Shown one piece after another: positions 24,873 to 34,038 of a DNA stretch of 64,000 bases. Under the pieces are notes generated by a model. That model worked only from the letters and a program-made list of their open reading frames with translations, had not been told where the DNA came from and did no database searches. The position numbers were made by a program, and so were the translations under genes. This stretch comes from Macrococcus carouselicus. Its GTDB lineage: Bacteria; Bacillota; Bacilli; Staphylococcales; Staphylococcaceae. Position 1 is the stretch's first letter. The number at the start of each line of letters is the position of its first letter. The stretch spans positions 868,001-932,000 of the forward strand of contig NZ_SCWD01000001.1 of NCBI RefSeq assembly GCF_004359515.1. Reading direction: 5' to 3'.

Positions 24873-26162
24873 CTACTCTACGAACTCAAATTCGCCGCCA
24901 AGTATGCGGACGATGTCGCCATTCTTCGCACCGCGCGCACGCAAGGCATCATCAATGCCCATGGTACGCATCTGACGCGCGAAACGTCTGACTGCTGCAT
25001 CACGGTTGAAGTCTGTCATCTTGAACATCCGCTCAATCGTATTACCGCTGACGACATATGCACCGTCATCATCACGCGAGATTTCGAAGTGATCGGCAGA
25101 TTTCTCGTGCTTGTAAAGTACACGGTGAATACCTGTCTCTTCTTCATCGATATCGAAGTTCATATCCTGGGTCTCGTCCAGTAAATCCGCAACGCGGTAG
25201 AGCAGCTGATCGATATTCTGGTAAGTCGCAGCACTCAGCTCGATAATCTCAAGCTCTTCACCAACTTCTTCCTTGAAGAGTGCGAGGTTATCTTCAGCAC
25301 CCAGCATATCCATCTTGTTCGCTACAACGATCTGCGGACGTTTCGCGAGCTTATCGTTATAGTTCTTCAGCTCTTTGTTGATCGTGACATAATCCTCATA
25401 AGGATCACGACCGTCAGTGCGTCCCATATCAATCATATGGATGATGACACGCGTGCGCTCCACATGACGCAGGAACTGATGGCCGAGGCCGACACCTTCC
25501 GATGCGCCCTCAATAAGCCCTGGCAGGTCCGCCATGACAAAGCTCCGGTTATCTTTCGTCTGCACCACACCCAGATTAGGTTTGATGGTCGTGAAATGAT
25601 AGGCACCGATCTTCGGTTTCGCCTTTGATACAATAGAGAGTAAAGTCGATTTTCCGACGCTCGGGAAACCGACAAGACCGACATCCGCCATTAATTTCAG
25701 TTCCAGAATGACCTCCAGTTCCTCACCGGGTTCACCGTTCTCAGAGAATTCAGGAGCCGGGTTGGACGGGGAGGCAAACCTTGAGTTTCCACGACCGCCT
25801 CGGCCCCCTTTAGCGACAACAGCCTGCTGCTCATGCAGCACGAGGTCAGCGATAACTTCTCCAGTTTCAGCATTTTTAATGATGGTGCCTGGCGGTACTT
25901 TCAGAATTAAATCCTTTGCACCTCGCCCGTGCATATTGCTGGACTGCCCATTCTCACCCTTTTCTGCCTTGAACATACGCTGGAAACGGAAGTCAAGAAG
26001 CGTCCTTAAACCCTCATCTACTTCAAATACCACAGAGGCCCCTTTACCACCGTCTCCCCCTGCTGGTCCGCCAAGTGGAACATATTTTTCGCGGCGATAG
26101 GCGACGATACCATTACCGCCGTCACCCGCCTTTAAATTAATTTTGACCTGATCGACAAACAT
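24873..26162 (-). CDS. obg: Ribosome-associated GTPase Obg
   Basis: A 429-residue essential GTPase for 50S assembly and stress responses. The glycine-rich OBG fold occupies residues 1-158 ([31 protein letters not shown]), the G domain about 159-330 (G1 [10 protein letters not shown]3 [10 protein letters not shown]4 NKMD), and an OCT C-terminal domain about 350-429, as in other low-GC firmicutes. It is preceded by the Spo0B-like gene with no gap. Confidence 0.96.
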   Translation of the reverse strand: MFVDQVKINLKAGDGGNGIVAYRREKYVPLGGPAGGDGGKGASVVFEVDEGLRTLLDFRFQRMFKAEKGENGQSSNMHGRGAKDLILKVPPGTIIKNAETGEVIADLVLHEQQAVVAKGGRGGRGNSRFASPSNPAPEFSENGEPGEELEVILELKLMADVGLVGFPSVGKSTLLSIVSKAKPKIGAYHFTTIKPNLGVVQTKDNRSFVMADLPGLIEGASEGVGLGHQFLRHVERTRVIIHMIDMGRTDGRDPYEDYVTINKELKNYNDKLAKRPQIVVANKMDMLGAEDNLALFKEEVGEELEIIELSAATYQNIDQLLYRVADLLDETQDMNFDIDEEETGIHRVLYKHEKSADHFEISRDDDGAYVVSGNTIERMFKMTDFNRDAAVRRFARQMRTMGIDDALRARGAKNGDIVRILGGEFEFVE

Positions 26163-26576
26163 TTAAACACCTCTTTTTTTGCTTATTTTATATTCGGTCG
26201 GCACGCCATCAACCTTGAATGTAAAGATATAATGATGGGCCTGTTCCGTAATCTCTATCAGTATTTCTGTGCCCTGGACTTCAGTGAGCCAGTCTGTGAA
26301 CTGTGCCGCAATCCAGCCATCTTCCTCGCCGCGGCCTGATGTTTCAATATGAAAGTCAAAGCGAAAGTCACTCGTCAGCTTGTGCCGGATAACTGTCTCG
26401 ACGAAGCTATGCCATGAGAGCTGAATAAAGCGCTGTTCACGCTGCAGTTTGTCGCTCCAGCGCTCCACTATATCGCTCACTTTATCATGATCCTCAAGTT
26501 CACAGTAGATGCTGAGGAGCTGCAGCTGATTGCTGATATCATGTTTCGCTCTTAAATAGATAGCCAGTTCATTCAT
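26163..26576 (-). CDS. Spo0B-like phosphotransferase-domain protein
   Basis: A 137-residue protein encoded directly before obg, the position of spo0B in Bacillus. The N-terminal helix reads YLRAKHDISNQLQLLSIY, keeping the H-D-x-x-N-x-L-Q-L arrangement around the phosphorylated histidine of Spo0B (H12-D13 here). The rest is short and lacks an obvious ATP-binding lid. Staphylococcaceae do not sporulate, so the role is unknown; it may be a relic or adapted to another phosphorelay or to Obg function. The stop codon abuts the obg start. Confidence 0.75.
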   Translation of the reverse strand: MNELAIYLRAKHDISNQLQLLSIYCELEDHDKVSDIVERWSDKLQREQRFIQLSWHSFVETVIRHKLTSDFRFDFHIETSGRGEEDGWIAAQFTDWLTEVQGTEILIEITEQAHHYIFTFKVDGVPTEYKISKKRGV

Positions 26577-26630
26577 ACCATCACCTCAATACTATTATAA
26601 CACGTCTGTCTATCTGGGACGAACACCATA

Positions 26631-26665
26631 GAAAAAAGAAAAGCACTAGAACTGTGTCTAGTGCT
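26631..26665 (-). terminator. Terminator after rpmA
   Basis: Minus-strand AGCACTAGA/TCTAGTGCT stem (26642-26665) with a 6-nt loop, followed by TTTTCTTTTTT. It ends the rplU-prp-rpmA operon and separates it from the Spo0B-like gene. Confidence 0.85.
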
Positions 26666-26675
26666 CATATCTTCA

Positions 26676-26963
<288 letters not shown>

Positions 26964-26970
26964 TTACACC

Positions 26971-27291
26971 TCACTTATAATTTAGTTTGATGAACTGACC
27001 GTATTCCGCTTCAATTGTCTCAAGTGAGACAATCATCGCCTGAATGATCAGCTGTGCTTCGTTGTTATTCAAATCTATCACACGGGCTTTAAAAAATCCA
27101 CCATCGTGTGCGTAATCAATATCCGGTCTTTCATCTGTCAGACCGAGCACCGCATTCATACTGCCGAAGACGACAGCTGAAGCGCCGGCACAGACTAAAT
27201 CCTGTCCATGTGGGGCTGAGTCCGCGTGACCTGTCATTTCGAAGTCAGTGACTCTTCCATCATCATTTACAGCAACCGTGATGGTAATCAT
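26971..27291 (-). CDS. prp: Ribosomal-processing cysteine protease Prp
   Basis: A 106-residue protease (formerly YsxB/DUF464) that cleaves the L27 N-terminal extension. The catalytic His and Cys are visible in MTGHADSAPHGQDLVCAGAS (about residues 19-38). It is located between rplU and rpmA as in all firmicutes with extended L27. Its start codon overlaps the rplU stop by one base. Confidence 0.93.
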   Translation of the reverse strand: MITITVAVNDDGRVTDFEMTGHADSAPHGQDLVCAGASAVVFGSMNAVLGLTDERPDIDYAHDGGFFKARVIDLNNNEAQLIIQAMIVSLETIEAEYGQFIKLNYK

Positions 27292-27599
27292 TACGCGTTG
27301 ATTGCTTCGATTGTTAATTTAGTATAAGGCTGACGATGACCTTGTTTACGTTTGTAGTTCTTTTTAGCTTTGTATTTGAAGACAGTGATTTTTTTACCGC
27401 GGCCGTGTTTTTCAACTTTCGCTGTAACAGTAGCACCTTCAACAACAGGTGAACCGACTTTAACTGCTTCGCCACCCACCATAAGAACTTTATCAAAAGT
27501 AAATGTAGCGCCTTCTTCTGCGTTTAATTTTTCAACCCAGATTTCCTGACCTTGCTCTACTTTTAATTGTTTTCCACCAGTTTCGATAATAGCAAACAT
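27291..27599 (-). CDS. rplU: Large ribosomal subunit protein bL21
   Basis: A 102-residue ribosomal protein beginning [18 protein letters not shown] and ending in the basic [20 protein letters not shown] region that binds 23S rRNA. First gene of the rplU-prp-rpmA operon, with an AGGAGG-type site and a structured leader upstream. Confidence 0.98.
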   Translation of the reverse strand: MFAIIETGGKQLKVEQGQEIWVEKLNAEEGATFTFDKVLMVGGEAVKVGSPVVEGATVTAKVEKHGRGKKITVFKYKAKKNYKRKQGHRQPYTKLTIEAINA

Positions 27600-27604
27600 A
27601 CTTG

Positions 27605-27700
27605 CACCTCCTAATATATTTTAAGTCACGCCGTTAATAGGTGGCCTTCGCACTTGAACCTAATTCCGAGCGGTTGTATGTAGCTATAAACTACTCAACT
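27605..27700 (-). ncRNA. L21 ribosomal protein leader
   Basis: About 100 nt of transcribed, non-coding sequence between the promoter and rplU, with pairing-rich elements (AGCTACATACAACCGCTCGG, GAAGGCCACC). The Rfam L21 leader occurs at exactly this position in Bacillus and Staphylococcus and is thought to give L21-dependent autoregulation. Assigned by position and appearance; no covariance search was run. Confidence 0.6.
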
Positions 27701-27705
27701 TGAAT

Positions 27706-27734
27706 ATAATAACATCTAACAATCTTGAAGTCAA
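27706..27734 (-). promoter_or_regulatory. Promoter of rplU-prp-rpmA
   Basis: Minus strand TTGACT (27729-27734), 17-nt spacer, TATTAT (27706-27711). The -35 box is 3 bp beyond the mreD stop codon. Confidence 0.8.
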
Positions 27735-27736
27735 TA

Positions 27737-28231
27737 TTAATAAGTGCTCCGATTCAAAAATTTCAGCACGGTCGGAAAGAGAACGAAGATCAGCACAAAG
27801 TTGATCAATACTGACGGCAGACCATGATAAAAGAGAAAATAGAAGATGCCGGATGACGATGAATAAAGAATGCGGTATATGACATAAAACAGCAGCTCAA
27901 ACAGCAGCACGAAGCCGATCAGCAGACTGATCATCATCATAGTATCTTTATAGAAGACATTGAAGAGTCTGCTCATCAGCATGGTGCAGACGATATACCC
28001 GAACGTATAGATACCGTATATAGTGGAAAAGTAGACATCTGACGCGATACCGAAGACAGTGCCGAGCACCAGCGCGACTGATGGATGTTTGTAGACCGAT
28101 AAAATAAGCAGATAAATCAGGAAGAGATGACTTGTAAAGTAAAAGGGGCCAAGCGGCATCAGGCTGTTGATCAGCGTATCAAGATAAAACAGAATGACCG
28201 CCATTCCTGAAATGATTAAATACTGCATCAC
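27737..28231 (-). CDS. mreD: Rod-shape determining protein MreD
   Basis: A 164-residue integral membrane protein with five or so hydrophobic segments, matching MreD length and hydropathy. Its start overlaps the mreC stop by 4 nt. In cocci lacking MreB, MreC and MreD are still kept and linked to septal/peripheral wall synthesis. Confidence 0.9.
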   Translation of the reverse strand: MMQYLIISGMAVILFYLDTLINSLMPLGPFYFTSHLFLIYLLILSVYKHPSVALVLGTVFGIASDVYFSTIYGIYTFGYIVCTMLMSRLFNVFYKDTMMMISLLIGFVLLFELLFYVIYRILYSSSSGIFYFLFYHGLPSVLINFVLIFVLFPTVLKFLNRSTY

Positions 28232-29082
28232 CAGCCACCTGCTGCCTGACTCTTCATCGCCACGTAGACATGTGTCAGATCTTTAAGACTGGCTGCAGTC
28301 TCAACATATGCGATCTGGCTGAGTCCGAATTCGTCGTTTTCAACTTTCTTGACCTTACCGATCATGATGCCTTTAGGGAACTGGCCACCGAGACCACTTG
28401 TCACAACACTGGTGCCGACTTTCAGCTTGATATTGTTCTCGATGTTATCAATGACCAGCAGATTCTTGCTGTCGTCATACTGATCGATCATACCGAAGAC
28501 TTCACTGCCGTTATTCTGCAGGGTGACGCTAATCTTGCTGGACTTCGCACTGGACGAAATCAGTTCGACCTGACTGGAATACTGATGCGCTTTTTTAATA
28601 CGGCCGACAAGACCCTCATTTGTTATGACAGCCATATTCTCTTTGACACCGGATGTGCGCCCCTTATTGATGATGAATGTATTCATCCAGCCATCCATAT
28701 TACGTGCGATAATTGTCGCAATCTCAGGATCGTAACTCGCGATACTTTCAGTTTTCAGCATATTTCTCAGTTCAGCATTCTCTTTCTCGAGGCGGTAGTT
28801 ATCCGCTTCAAGCTGCGTGAAACCTCGGATCTTGGAGCGCAGCTCTTTATTCTCCTCAGCAGCATCCCACATATGGACCAGATTGCTTAGATTCTGGCCG
28901 ATAAAAAGCATGGGATAGCTGACGATGCGCTGACCGACTGCTGTCGAATCGCCGACGATCTGTTCCGGCACTGAAGTCGTCCGTTCCCTCAGCGATAAAC
29001 CGACCAGCATGATAAAGATAATAATGCCGAACAGCAGGAATACGAGTTTGTTGCGTTTATAAAAATCGGGCAACCTTAACAC
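28228..29082 (-). CDS. mreC: Rod-shape determining protein MreC
   Basis: A 284-residue bitopic protein: one transmembrane helix at about 13-31, a coiled coil (about 70-110, EENKELRSKIRGFTQLEADN), then the beta-rich MreC domain with VGRIKKAHQYSSQVELISS and TSGLGGQFPKGIMIG. It organises the cell-wall synthesis machinery with MreD, the overlapping downstream gene. Confidence 0.94.
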   Translation of the reverse strand: MLRLPDFYKRNKLVFLLFGIIIFIMLVGLSLRERTTSVPEQIVGDSTAVGQRIVSYPMLFIGQNLSNLVHMWDAAEENKELRSKIRGFTQLEADNYRLEKENAELRNMLKTESIASYDPEIATIIARNMDGWMNTFIINKGRTSGVKENMAVITNEGLVGRIKKAHQYSSQVELISSSAKSSKISVTLQNNGSEVFGMIDQYDDSKNLLVIDNIENNIKLKVGTSVVTSGLGGQFPKGIMIGKVKKVENDEFGLSQIAYVETAASLKDLTHVYVAMKSQAAGGW

Positions 29083-29107
29083 CTCATTACAAGTTTTTGA
29101 CTATTAG

Positions 29108-30229
29108 TTACAGAATAGCATATTTTGATTTCAACCGAAGAATTTTTTGGACATTTTCATCAATTTGAGAAGCCTTGATGTCACCGCTGTGTACCTTGGC
29201 AGCGATTGCACCGACCAGCTGATCCGCATCTCTGATATTCGAGCCGATCAGCACCATCGTATTCCCTGCCTGAATGGCCATCACAGCAGCCTCCGCCTGG
29301 CCGTAACCATTAGCAATCGCCCCCATCGCCATATCATCCGTAATAACGACGTCGTGAAAACCCAGCTGCTGCTGGAGCAGGCCCGTCGTCACAGCACGTG
29401 ACAGTGAACTCGGCTTATCATCCAGCTCTGACAGCACGATATGGGACACCATCATCATATCAACTTCATCCTTCAGCTTCCTGAACGGCACCAGCTCCAC
29501 TTTGTCAAGCCGCTTCATATCTGCATGACTGACAGGCAGCGCGTGATGTGAGTCAAGCAGTGTATCCCCGTGACCCGGGAAGTGTTTGCCTACTGTCACA
29601 ATGCCTTCTGACTGGATGCCCCTGTTAAATGCACGGGCGTATGCCGTCACCGCTTCAGGTGTTGTGCCGAAGCTGCGGTCACCGATCACCTTGTTCGCCG
29701 GGTTCGTCCATATATCAAGTACGGTCGAGAAGTCCAGGTTGAAGCCTAACTGCTTCAGCATCCGGCCGTTCCAGCTGCCCGCCTGATAGACATAACCTTT
29801 ATCACCTGACTGAGCCATCAAAAAAGCAGGCGGTGTGTTTCCCATCTCTGCAGGGAGACGGTTGACGCTGCCCCCTTCCTGATCCACACCGATAAAAGGC
29901 GGGATATCGCGCTGAACGTCAGCGATCTGCTGATTGAGCTTCAGCACCTGTTCTGCTGAACTGATGTTACGGCTGAAGAGAATCACACCGCCCAGTTTAT
30001 GGTCCAGTCTATCTTCAAGTTCCGCTGATACTTCAGTGCCATCGAATCCTAGAATCAGCATCTGATATATTTTTTCCTCGAGTGTCATCTGGCTGACTTT
30101 CAGACCCTCAAGATCAATGGCGGGCAGTTTCTTATATTCAAAGGACTTCATTTCCTTTACGGACTGATACTGACGCTGACAGCCCGCAAGACACATAAGC
30201 AGTAGAATTAATAATAGTAGTTTTCGCAT
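29108..30229 (-). CDS. nagZ: NagZ-like beta-N-acetylhexosaminidase lipoprotein (GH3)
   Basis: A 373-residue glycoside hydrolase family 3 enzyme. It starts with a lipoprotein signal (LLLLILLLMCLAGC lipobox, cysteine at 17), so it is probably anchored outside the membrane. The catalytic barrel shows FIGVDQEGGSVNRLP, the K-H/H dyad region GKHFPGHGDTLLDSHHALP of NagZ-type enzymes, and the nucleophile aspartate in VITDDMAMGAI. Likely removes GlcNAc from wall fragments in turnover. The next gene upstream is the ABC exporter, separated by a terminator. Confidence 0.88.
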   Translation of the reverse strand: MRKLLLLILLLMCLAGCQRQYQSVKEMKSFEYKKLPAIDLEGLKVSQMTLEEKIYQMLILGFDGTEVSAELEDRLDHKLGGVILFSRNISSAEQVLKLNQQIADVQRDIPPFIGVDQEGGSVNRLPAEMGNTPPAFLMAQSGDKGYVYQAGSWNGRMLKQLGFNLDFSTVLDIWTNPANKVIGDRSFGTTPEAVTAYARAFNRGIQSEGIVTVGKHFPGHGDTLLDSHHALPVSHADMKRLDKVELVPFRKLKDEVDMMMVSHIVLSELDDKPSSLSRAVTTGLLQQQLGFHDVVITDDMAMGAIANGYGQAEAAVMAIQAGNTMVLIGSNIRDADQLVGAIAAKVHSGDIKASQIDENVQKILRLKSKYAIL

Positions 30230-30242
30230 ATAAACTCCTCAG

Positions 30243-30275
30243 AAAAAAGGTAATTGCCGGCCGGCAATCACCTTT
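30243..30275 (-). terminator. Terminator after the ABC exporter operon
   Basis: Nearly perfect long stem (AAAGGTGATTGCCGG paired with CCGGCAATTACCTTT on the minus strand) ending in a T-run, between the exporter stop codon and the nagZ start. Confidence 0.88.
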
Positions 30276-30292
30276 AATATAACATGATTCAG

Positions 30293-32029
30293 TTAGTTTT
30301 GGGCAGACTGCAGCTGATACATCTTCGCATACTGACCACCCAGTGTGATAAGGTCACGGTGATTACCCCGCTCTACGATCTGTCCTTTGTCCAGTACAAT
30401 GATCTGGTCTGCATTTTTAATGGTGGAAAGGCGATGAGCGATGATAAATGTCGTCCGGCCCTCTTTCAGTACATCCATAGCCTGCTGAATGATGGATTCC
30501 GTCTCTGAGTCAATGCTGGCAGTCGCTTCGTCCAGTATCAGTATGGCGGGATCAAAGGCCAGGGCACGCGCGAAAGATATCAGCTGACGCTGGCCGCTCG
30601 ACAACGTATTCCCCTTCTCAATGACGGGTGAGTCGATACCAAGTTCAAGACCATCCAGCACCCGGTCACCTCCCACCGCATCCAGTGCGGCTATTGCCCG
30701 TTCGCGGCTGATCTTATCATCATCTAACGTGATATTGCTTAGAATCGTACCGCTGTACAAGTAGGGATCCTGCAGCACAATGCCCATATGACGACGAAGT
30801 GATGCTTTTGTCACCGTTCTGGAATCAACTCCGTCCATGAGGATGCGTCCCTTAGTCGGATCATAGAACCTGAACAGCAGATTCATGATGGAACTCTTTC
30901 CAGACCCAGTGTGACCGACAAGGGCGACGGTCTCACCGCGGCGCGCATGGATATCAATATTTTTCAGCACATATTCATGGTCTTTGTAGGCGAATGAGAC
31001 ATCTTCGAATACCACATCTCCGTCCAGCTGGCTGACTTCACTCTTCTCAGTGATTTCAGCCGGTTCATCCATCATCTCATAGACGCGGTCAGCCGATACC
31101 CTTGCCTGCTCCAGCACACTCAAGTTATTGACCAGATTATACATCGGATTGAAGAGTCGGGTCAGATATTCCACAAGCACATACATCATACCTGCAGTCA
31201 GTGCACCTTCTCCGCTTAAGAATGTTGAACCGAAGACATAGATCATGACAGCGAAGATCAAGGAACGAATCGTCCCCATCAAATTATGACTCGTCAGTGA
31301 ATCCAGCTGAATGATACGTGAATAATTGCGCAGATAATCTTCATTCAGCGCATTGAACTCCTGCTGAATCTTGGCCTCCTGATTGAACGCCTGAATAATG
31401 GTCATGCCGTTGATGGATTCATTCAGCATAGCATTCATATCACTGTTCTTCTCACGTGTGACGCGGTTATACTGCTCCGACAGTCTCCGGTAGAGCGCAA
31501 GCCAGGCAATCAGCATAGGCACAACAAGAAAAGCTGCGATACCGACTTTCCAGTTGAAGAAGAATATCGCGATGATGATTGCAATGATATTCACGAAACC
31601 TGACAGATAGGTCGGCAGCAACACGGTGAAAAGCTCAAGGATCGTCTGTGTGTCGTTCGTGATCCGTGCGACGACTTTGCCGGCCGGCAATGTGTCAAAG
31701 TACCTGATCGGCAGCTGCTGCATCTGATTGAACAGCTTATTACGCAGATGCATGATGACATTCGACCCTGCATTCTGAAAATAAAGTGTCTGATAGTAGC
31801 TGAATACCGCATTGAAAAGAGCTACAACTGCATAGACAGCGAGGAGCTGTAGAATCGGTGCTATGTCAATCGCACCGTCTGCGATCCGAACATGGTCATC
31901 AATGATCTTCATGGCAATGACCGGACCGATCAATTCCGCGATGACTGCACCGAACAGAAAGATAAAGCCGATGATAAATAATCTCCTGTAGCGCAGAGCT
32001 TCCTGAAATAAACGCTGTGTAATCGACAT
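30293..32029 (-). CDS. Heterodimeric multidrug ABC exporter subunit, BmrD-like
   Basis: A 578-residue half-transporter: six transmembrane helices (residues about 1-320), then an ATPase domain. Walker A is GHTGSGKSS near residue 371, the signature is LSSGQ (TLSSGQRQLISFARA) and Walker B ILILDEATASID keeps the catalytic glutamate. The partner has a canonical signature but an Asp in place of that Glu, the asymmetry seen in BmrC/BmrD and TM287/288 heterodimers. It overlaps the partner gene by one base. Substrate is unknown; drugs or toxic compounds are likely. Confidence 0.88.
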   Translation of the reverse strand: MSITQRLFQEALRYRRLFIIGFIFLFGAVIAELIGPVIAMKIIDDHVRIADGAIDIAPILQLLAVYAVVALFNAVFSYYQTLYFQNAGSNVIMHLRNKLFNQMQQLPIRYFDTLPAGKVVARITNDTQTILELFTVLLPTYLSGFVNIIAIIIAIFFFNWKVGIAAFLVVPMLIAWLALYRRLSEQYNRVTREKNSDMNAMLNESINGMTIIQAFNQEAKIQQEFNALNEDYLRNYSRIIQLDSLTSHNLMGTIRSLIFAVMIYVFGSTFLSGEGALTAGMMYVLVEYLTRLFNPMYNLVNNLSVLEQARVSADRVYEMMDEPAEITEKSEVSQLDGDVVFEDVSFAYKDHEYVLKNIDIHARRGETVALVGHTGSGKSSIMNLLFRFYDPTKGRILMDGVDSRTVTKASLRRHMGIVLQDPYLYSGTILSNITLDDDKISRERAIAALDAVGGDRVLDGLELGIDSPVIEKGNTLSSGQRQLISFARALAFDPAILILDEATASIDSETESIIQQAMDVLKEGRTTFIIAHRLSTIKNADQIIVLDKGQIVERGNHRDLITLGGQYAKMYQLQSAQN

Positions 32030-33768
32030 TACATCTCCTCCTTCCTAAGCTGCTGGCGATTGAACTGATCCAGATACCAGCCGCTCTGTTGAATCAGCGC
32101 CTGATGCGTCCCCTGCTGAACGATTTCCCCGCTATCCAGAACCACAATCAGATCCGCGTGCCGGACAGCTGATAGACGGTGGGTTGAAATGAGGGTGGTC
32201 TTACCCTGTCTTGACTGCTGGATGTGCTCGATAATCGCTGTCTCTGTCTTCGCATCAACTGCCGAGAGTGAATCATCCAGAATCAGAATAGCCGGATTTT
32301 TGATCATGGCACGCGCGATGGAGATCCGCTGCTTCTGACCGCCGGAAATGGCGATCCCTTTCTCACCGACCAGTGTATCAAGGCCTTGCGGCAGACGCTT
32401 CACATCTTCAGTGAAGTTTGCGAGTTCAATGGCGTGCGCAAGCTCCGCCTCCGTCGCATCCGGACGACCGAACAGAATATTCTCTCGCACGGAGCGTGAG
32501 AATAGAATGTTCTCCTGTGAGACATAACCGATCTTCTCGCGTACCTGATGTTTCGACAGCTGCTGAATATTGAGACCTCCGATCGTGATATGACCTTCCC
32601 CGACGGGATATTCCTTCAGAATCTGACGGATCAATGTCGTCTTTCCGCTTCCCGTCGGACCGACTATTCCGAGTGTCTGCCCTACACCGAGCTCAATAGT
32701 GACAGCCTTCAGATTGACCTGTTCGCTCGTCGGATATCTGAAATTGACCGCATCGAACGACACATGGTGATCCGGTGCGACGAGCGTGTCCACTGAATCC
32801 TCCATCATATCCTCTGCGTCAAGCACTTCTCTCACACGGTCAAGCGAGGCATTCCCTCGCTGCATGATATTGAACAGAAGACCGATCGCAAACATCGGCC
32901 AGACCATCATGTTCAGGTAGACATTGAACGCAATCAGTTCACCGATAGTGATCTCACCACGGTTGACCAGTATACTACCGTAACCCAGCGCAATGATAAA
33001 GCTGACCATCGTCACGATAATCGTCAGCGGCTTGAAGAGCGCATCGAGACGTTCAACGGCCATAAACTTATCAACGACATCTGTCGTCATCCGAGTGAAA
33101 CGACGGTTAAGATTATCCTCCTGAGCAAACGCACGTGTCACACGGATGCCTTCAATCGATTCCAGAACATCATCATTCATATCGCCGAATGCATCCTGAC
33201 TGACCGTATAGCGCTTATGTATCATCTTCCCGAGACGCTGCTCGATAATAGCGAGTAACGGCAGTGGCAGCATCGCAAGGATTGTCAGTTTCCATGACAC
33301 CAGGAAACCCATCATCAGAATAATGGTTATCAGAAACGTCGTACTATCAATCAGCGTGAGTATCCCGAAGCCGACCGTCTGCCGAATAGCACTCAGGTCA
33401 TTGGTGGCACGGGCCATCAAGTCACCCGTCCGGTTCTTCTCATAGTAACTCGGACTCATGGACAGGAACTTCGCCATCAGCTTACGCCGCATCAGACTCT
33501 CCAGCAGCTGTGAACCATTGAACAGCAGGTAACGCCAGGCATAATGGATGAAGTAACCAACCACAATCAGAACCCCGAAAACAGCGAGTATTTCATAAAA
33601 AACAGTCTTCGTCAGTTCTCTGTCCGTGATCAGGTCAATCGTCTTACCGATGAGCCACGGCGGCAGAACTTCAGTGACATTGGCAATCAGCAGAAGGATA
33701 ACTGCTCCAATATAGCGTTTCCGCTCCTGCTTGAAGAACCAGCCTAACTTAAATAGTACATCGAACAT
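32029..33768 (-). CDS. Heterodimeric multidrug ABC exporter subunit, BmrC-like
   Basis: A 579-residue half-transporter with an N-terminal six-helix domain and an ATPase domain: Walker [10 protein letters not shown], signature ISGGQ (AISGGQKQRISIARA), Walker B ILILDDSLSAVD. The residue after the Walker B Asp is D instead of the catalytic E, so one ATP site of the dimer is degenerate. The start at 33768 has a GGGGGG ribosome site 7-8 nt upstream; the longer frame runs into the attenuator hairpin. Upstream lie a leader peptide and a terminator, as for bmrCD in B. subtilis. Confidence 0.88.
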   Translation of the reverse strand: MFDVLFKLGWFFKQERKRYIGAVILLLIANVTEVLPPWLIGKTIDLITDRELTKTVFYEILAVFGVLIVVGYFIHYAWRYLLFNGSQLLESLMRRKLMAKFLSMSPSYYEKNRTGDLMARATNDLSAIRQTVGFGILTLIDSTTFLITIILMMGFLVSWKLTILAMLPLPLLAIIEQRLGKMIHKRYTVSQDAFGDMNDDVLESIEGIRVTRAFAQEDNLNRRFTRMTTDVVDKFMAVERLDALFKPLTIIVTMVSFIIALGYGSILVNRGEITIGELIAFNVYLNMMVWPMFAIGLLFNIMQRGNASLDRVREVLDAEDMMEDSVDTLVAPDHHVSFDAVNFRYPTSEQVNLKAVTIELGVGQTLGIVGPTGSGKTTLIRQILKEYPVGEGHITIGGLNIQQLSKHQVREKIGYVSQENILFSRSVRENILFGRPDATEAELAHAIELANFTEDVKRLPQGLDTLVGEKGIAISGGQKQRISIARAMIKNPAILILDDSLSAVDAKTETAIIEHIQQSRQGKTTLISTHRLSAVRHADLIVVLDSGEIVQQGTHQALIQQSGWYLDQFNRQQLRKEEM

Positions 33769-33803
33769 CAAAATTCCCCCCTTGAATTCCTCATAGCGAA
33801 CAC

Positions 33804-33842
33804 AAAAAAGCACATACCTCCCCTGCTGGAAAGCATGTGCTT
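33804..33842 (-). terminator. Attenuator terminator before the ABC exporter genes
   Basis: On the minus strand AGCACATGC pairs with GTATGTGCT (one G-U) around a loop of about 15 nt, followed by six T. It lies between the leader peptide and the exporter genes, so it must be read through or prevented for their expression. Confidence 0.85.
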
Positions 33843-33874
33843 AACAATGGAAGAGAGACTCCCCCACGTCCATT

Positions 33875-33940
33875 TCAGTGTGACGAATATGAGGAGGATA
33901 GATTAACTTGTAATAAAAAATGCTGATTGCTGTTACGCAT
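33875..33940 (-). CDS. Leader peptide of the ABC exporter attenuator (21 aa)
   Basis: Short open frame of 21 codons, MRNSNQHFLLQVNLSSSYSSH, with a perfect AGGAGG 8 nt before the ATG. It sits between a good promoter and an intrinsic terminator, ahead of a BmrCD-type exporter. In B. subtilis the leader bmrB has this role: antibiotics that stall ribosomes on the leader alter RNA folding and permit read-through. The peptide sequence itself is not recognisable to me. Its position, ribosome site and terminator make a regulatory ORF likely. Confidence 0.75.
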   Translation of the reverse strand: MRNSNQHFLLQVNLSSSYSSH

Positions 33941-33972
33941 TGTAATCTCCTCCTTTTCGTATTTTCAATATT

Positions 33973-34001
33973 ATCATAATTCAAAATATTGACCGTAGCA
34001 A
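33973..34001 (-). promoter_or_regulatory. Promoter of the leader peptide and ABC exporter operon
   Basis: Minus strand TTGCTA (33996-34001), 17-nt spacer, TATGAT (33973-33978), about 30 nt upstream of the leader peptide start codon. Confidence 0.75.
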
Positions 34002-34038
34002 TACTTTTTTTCGTTTTCCGAAATACTTTACAAAAAAT

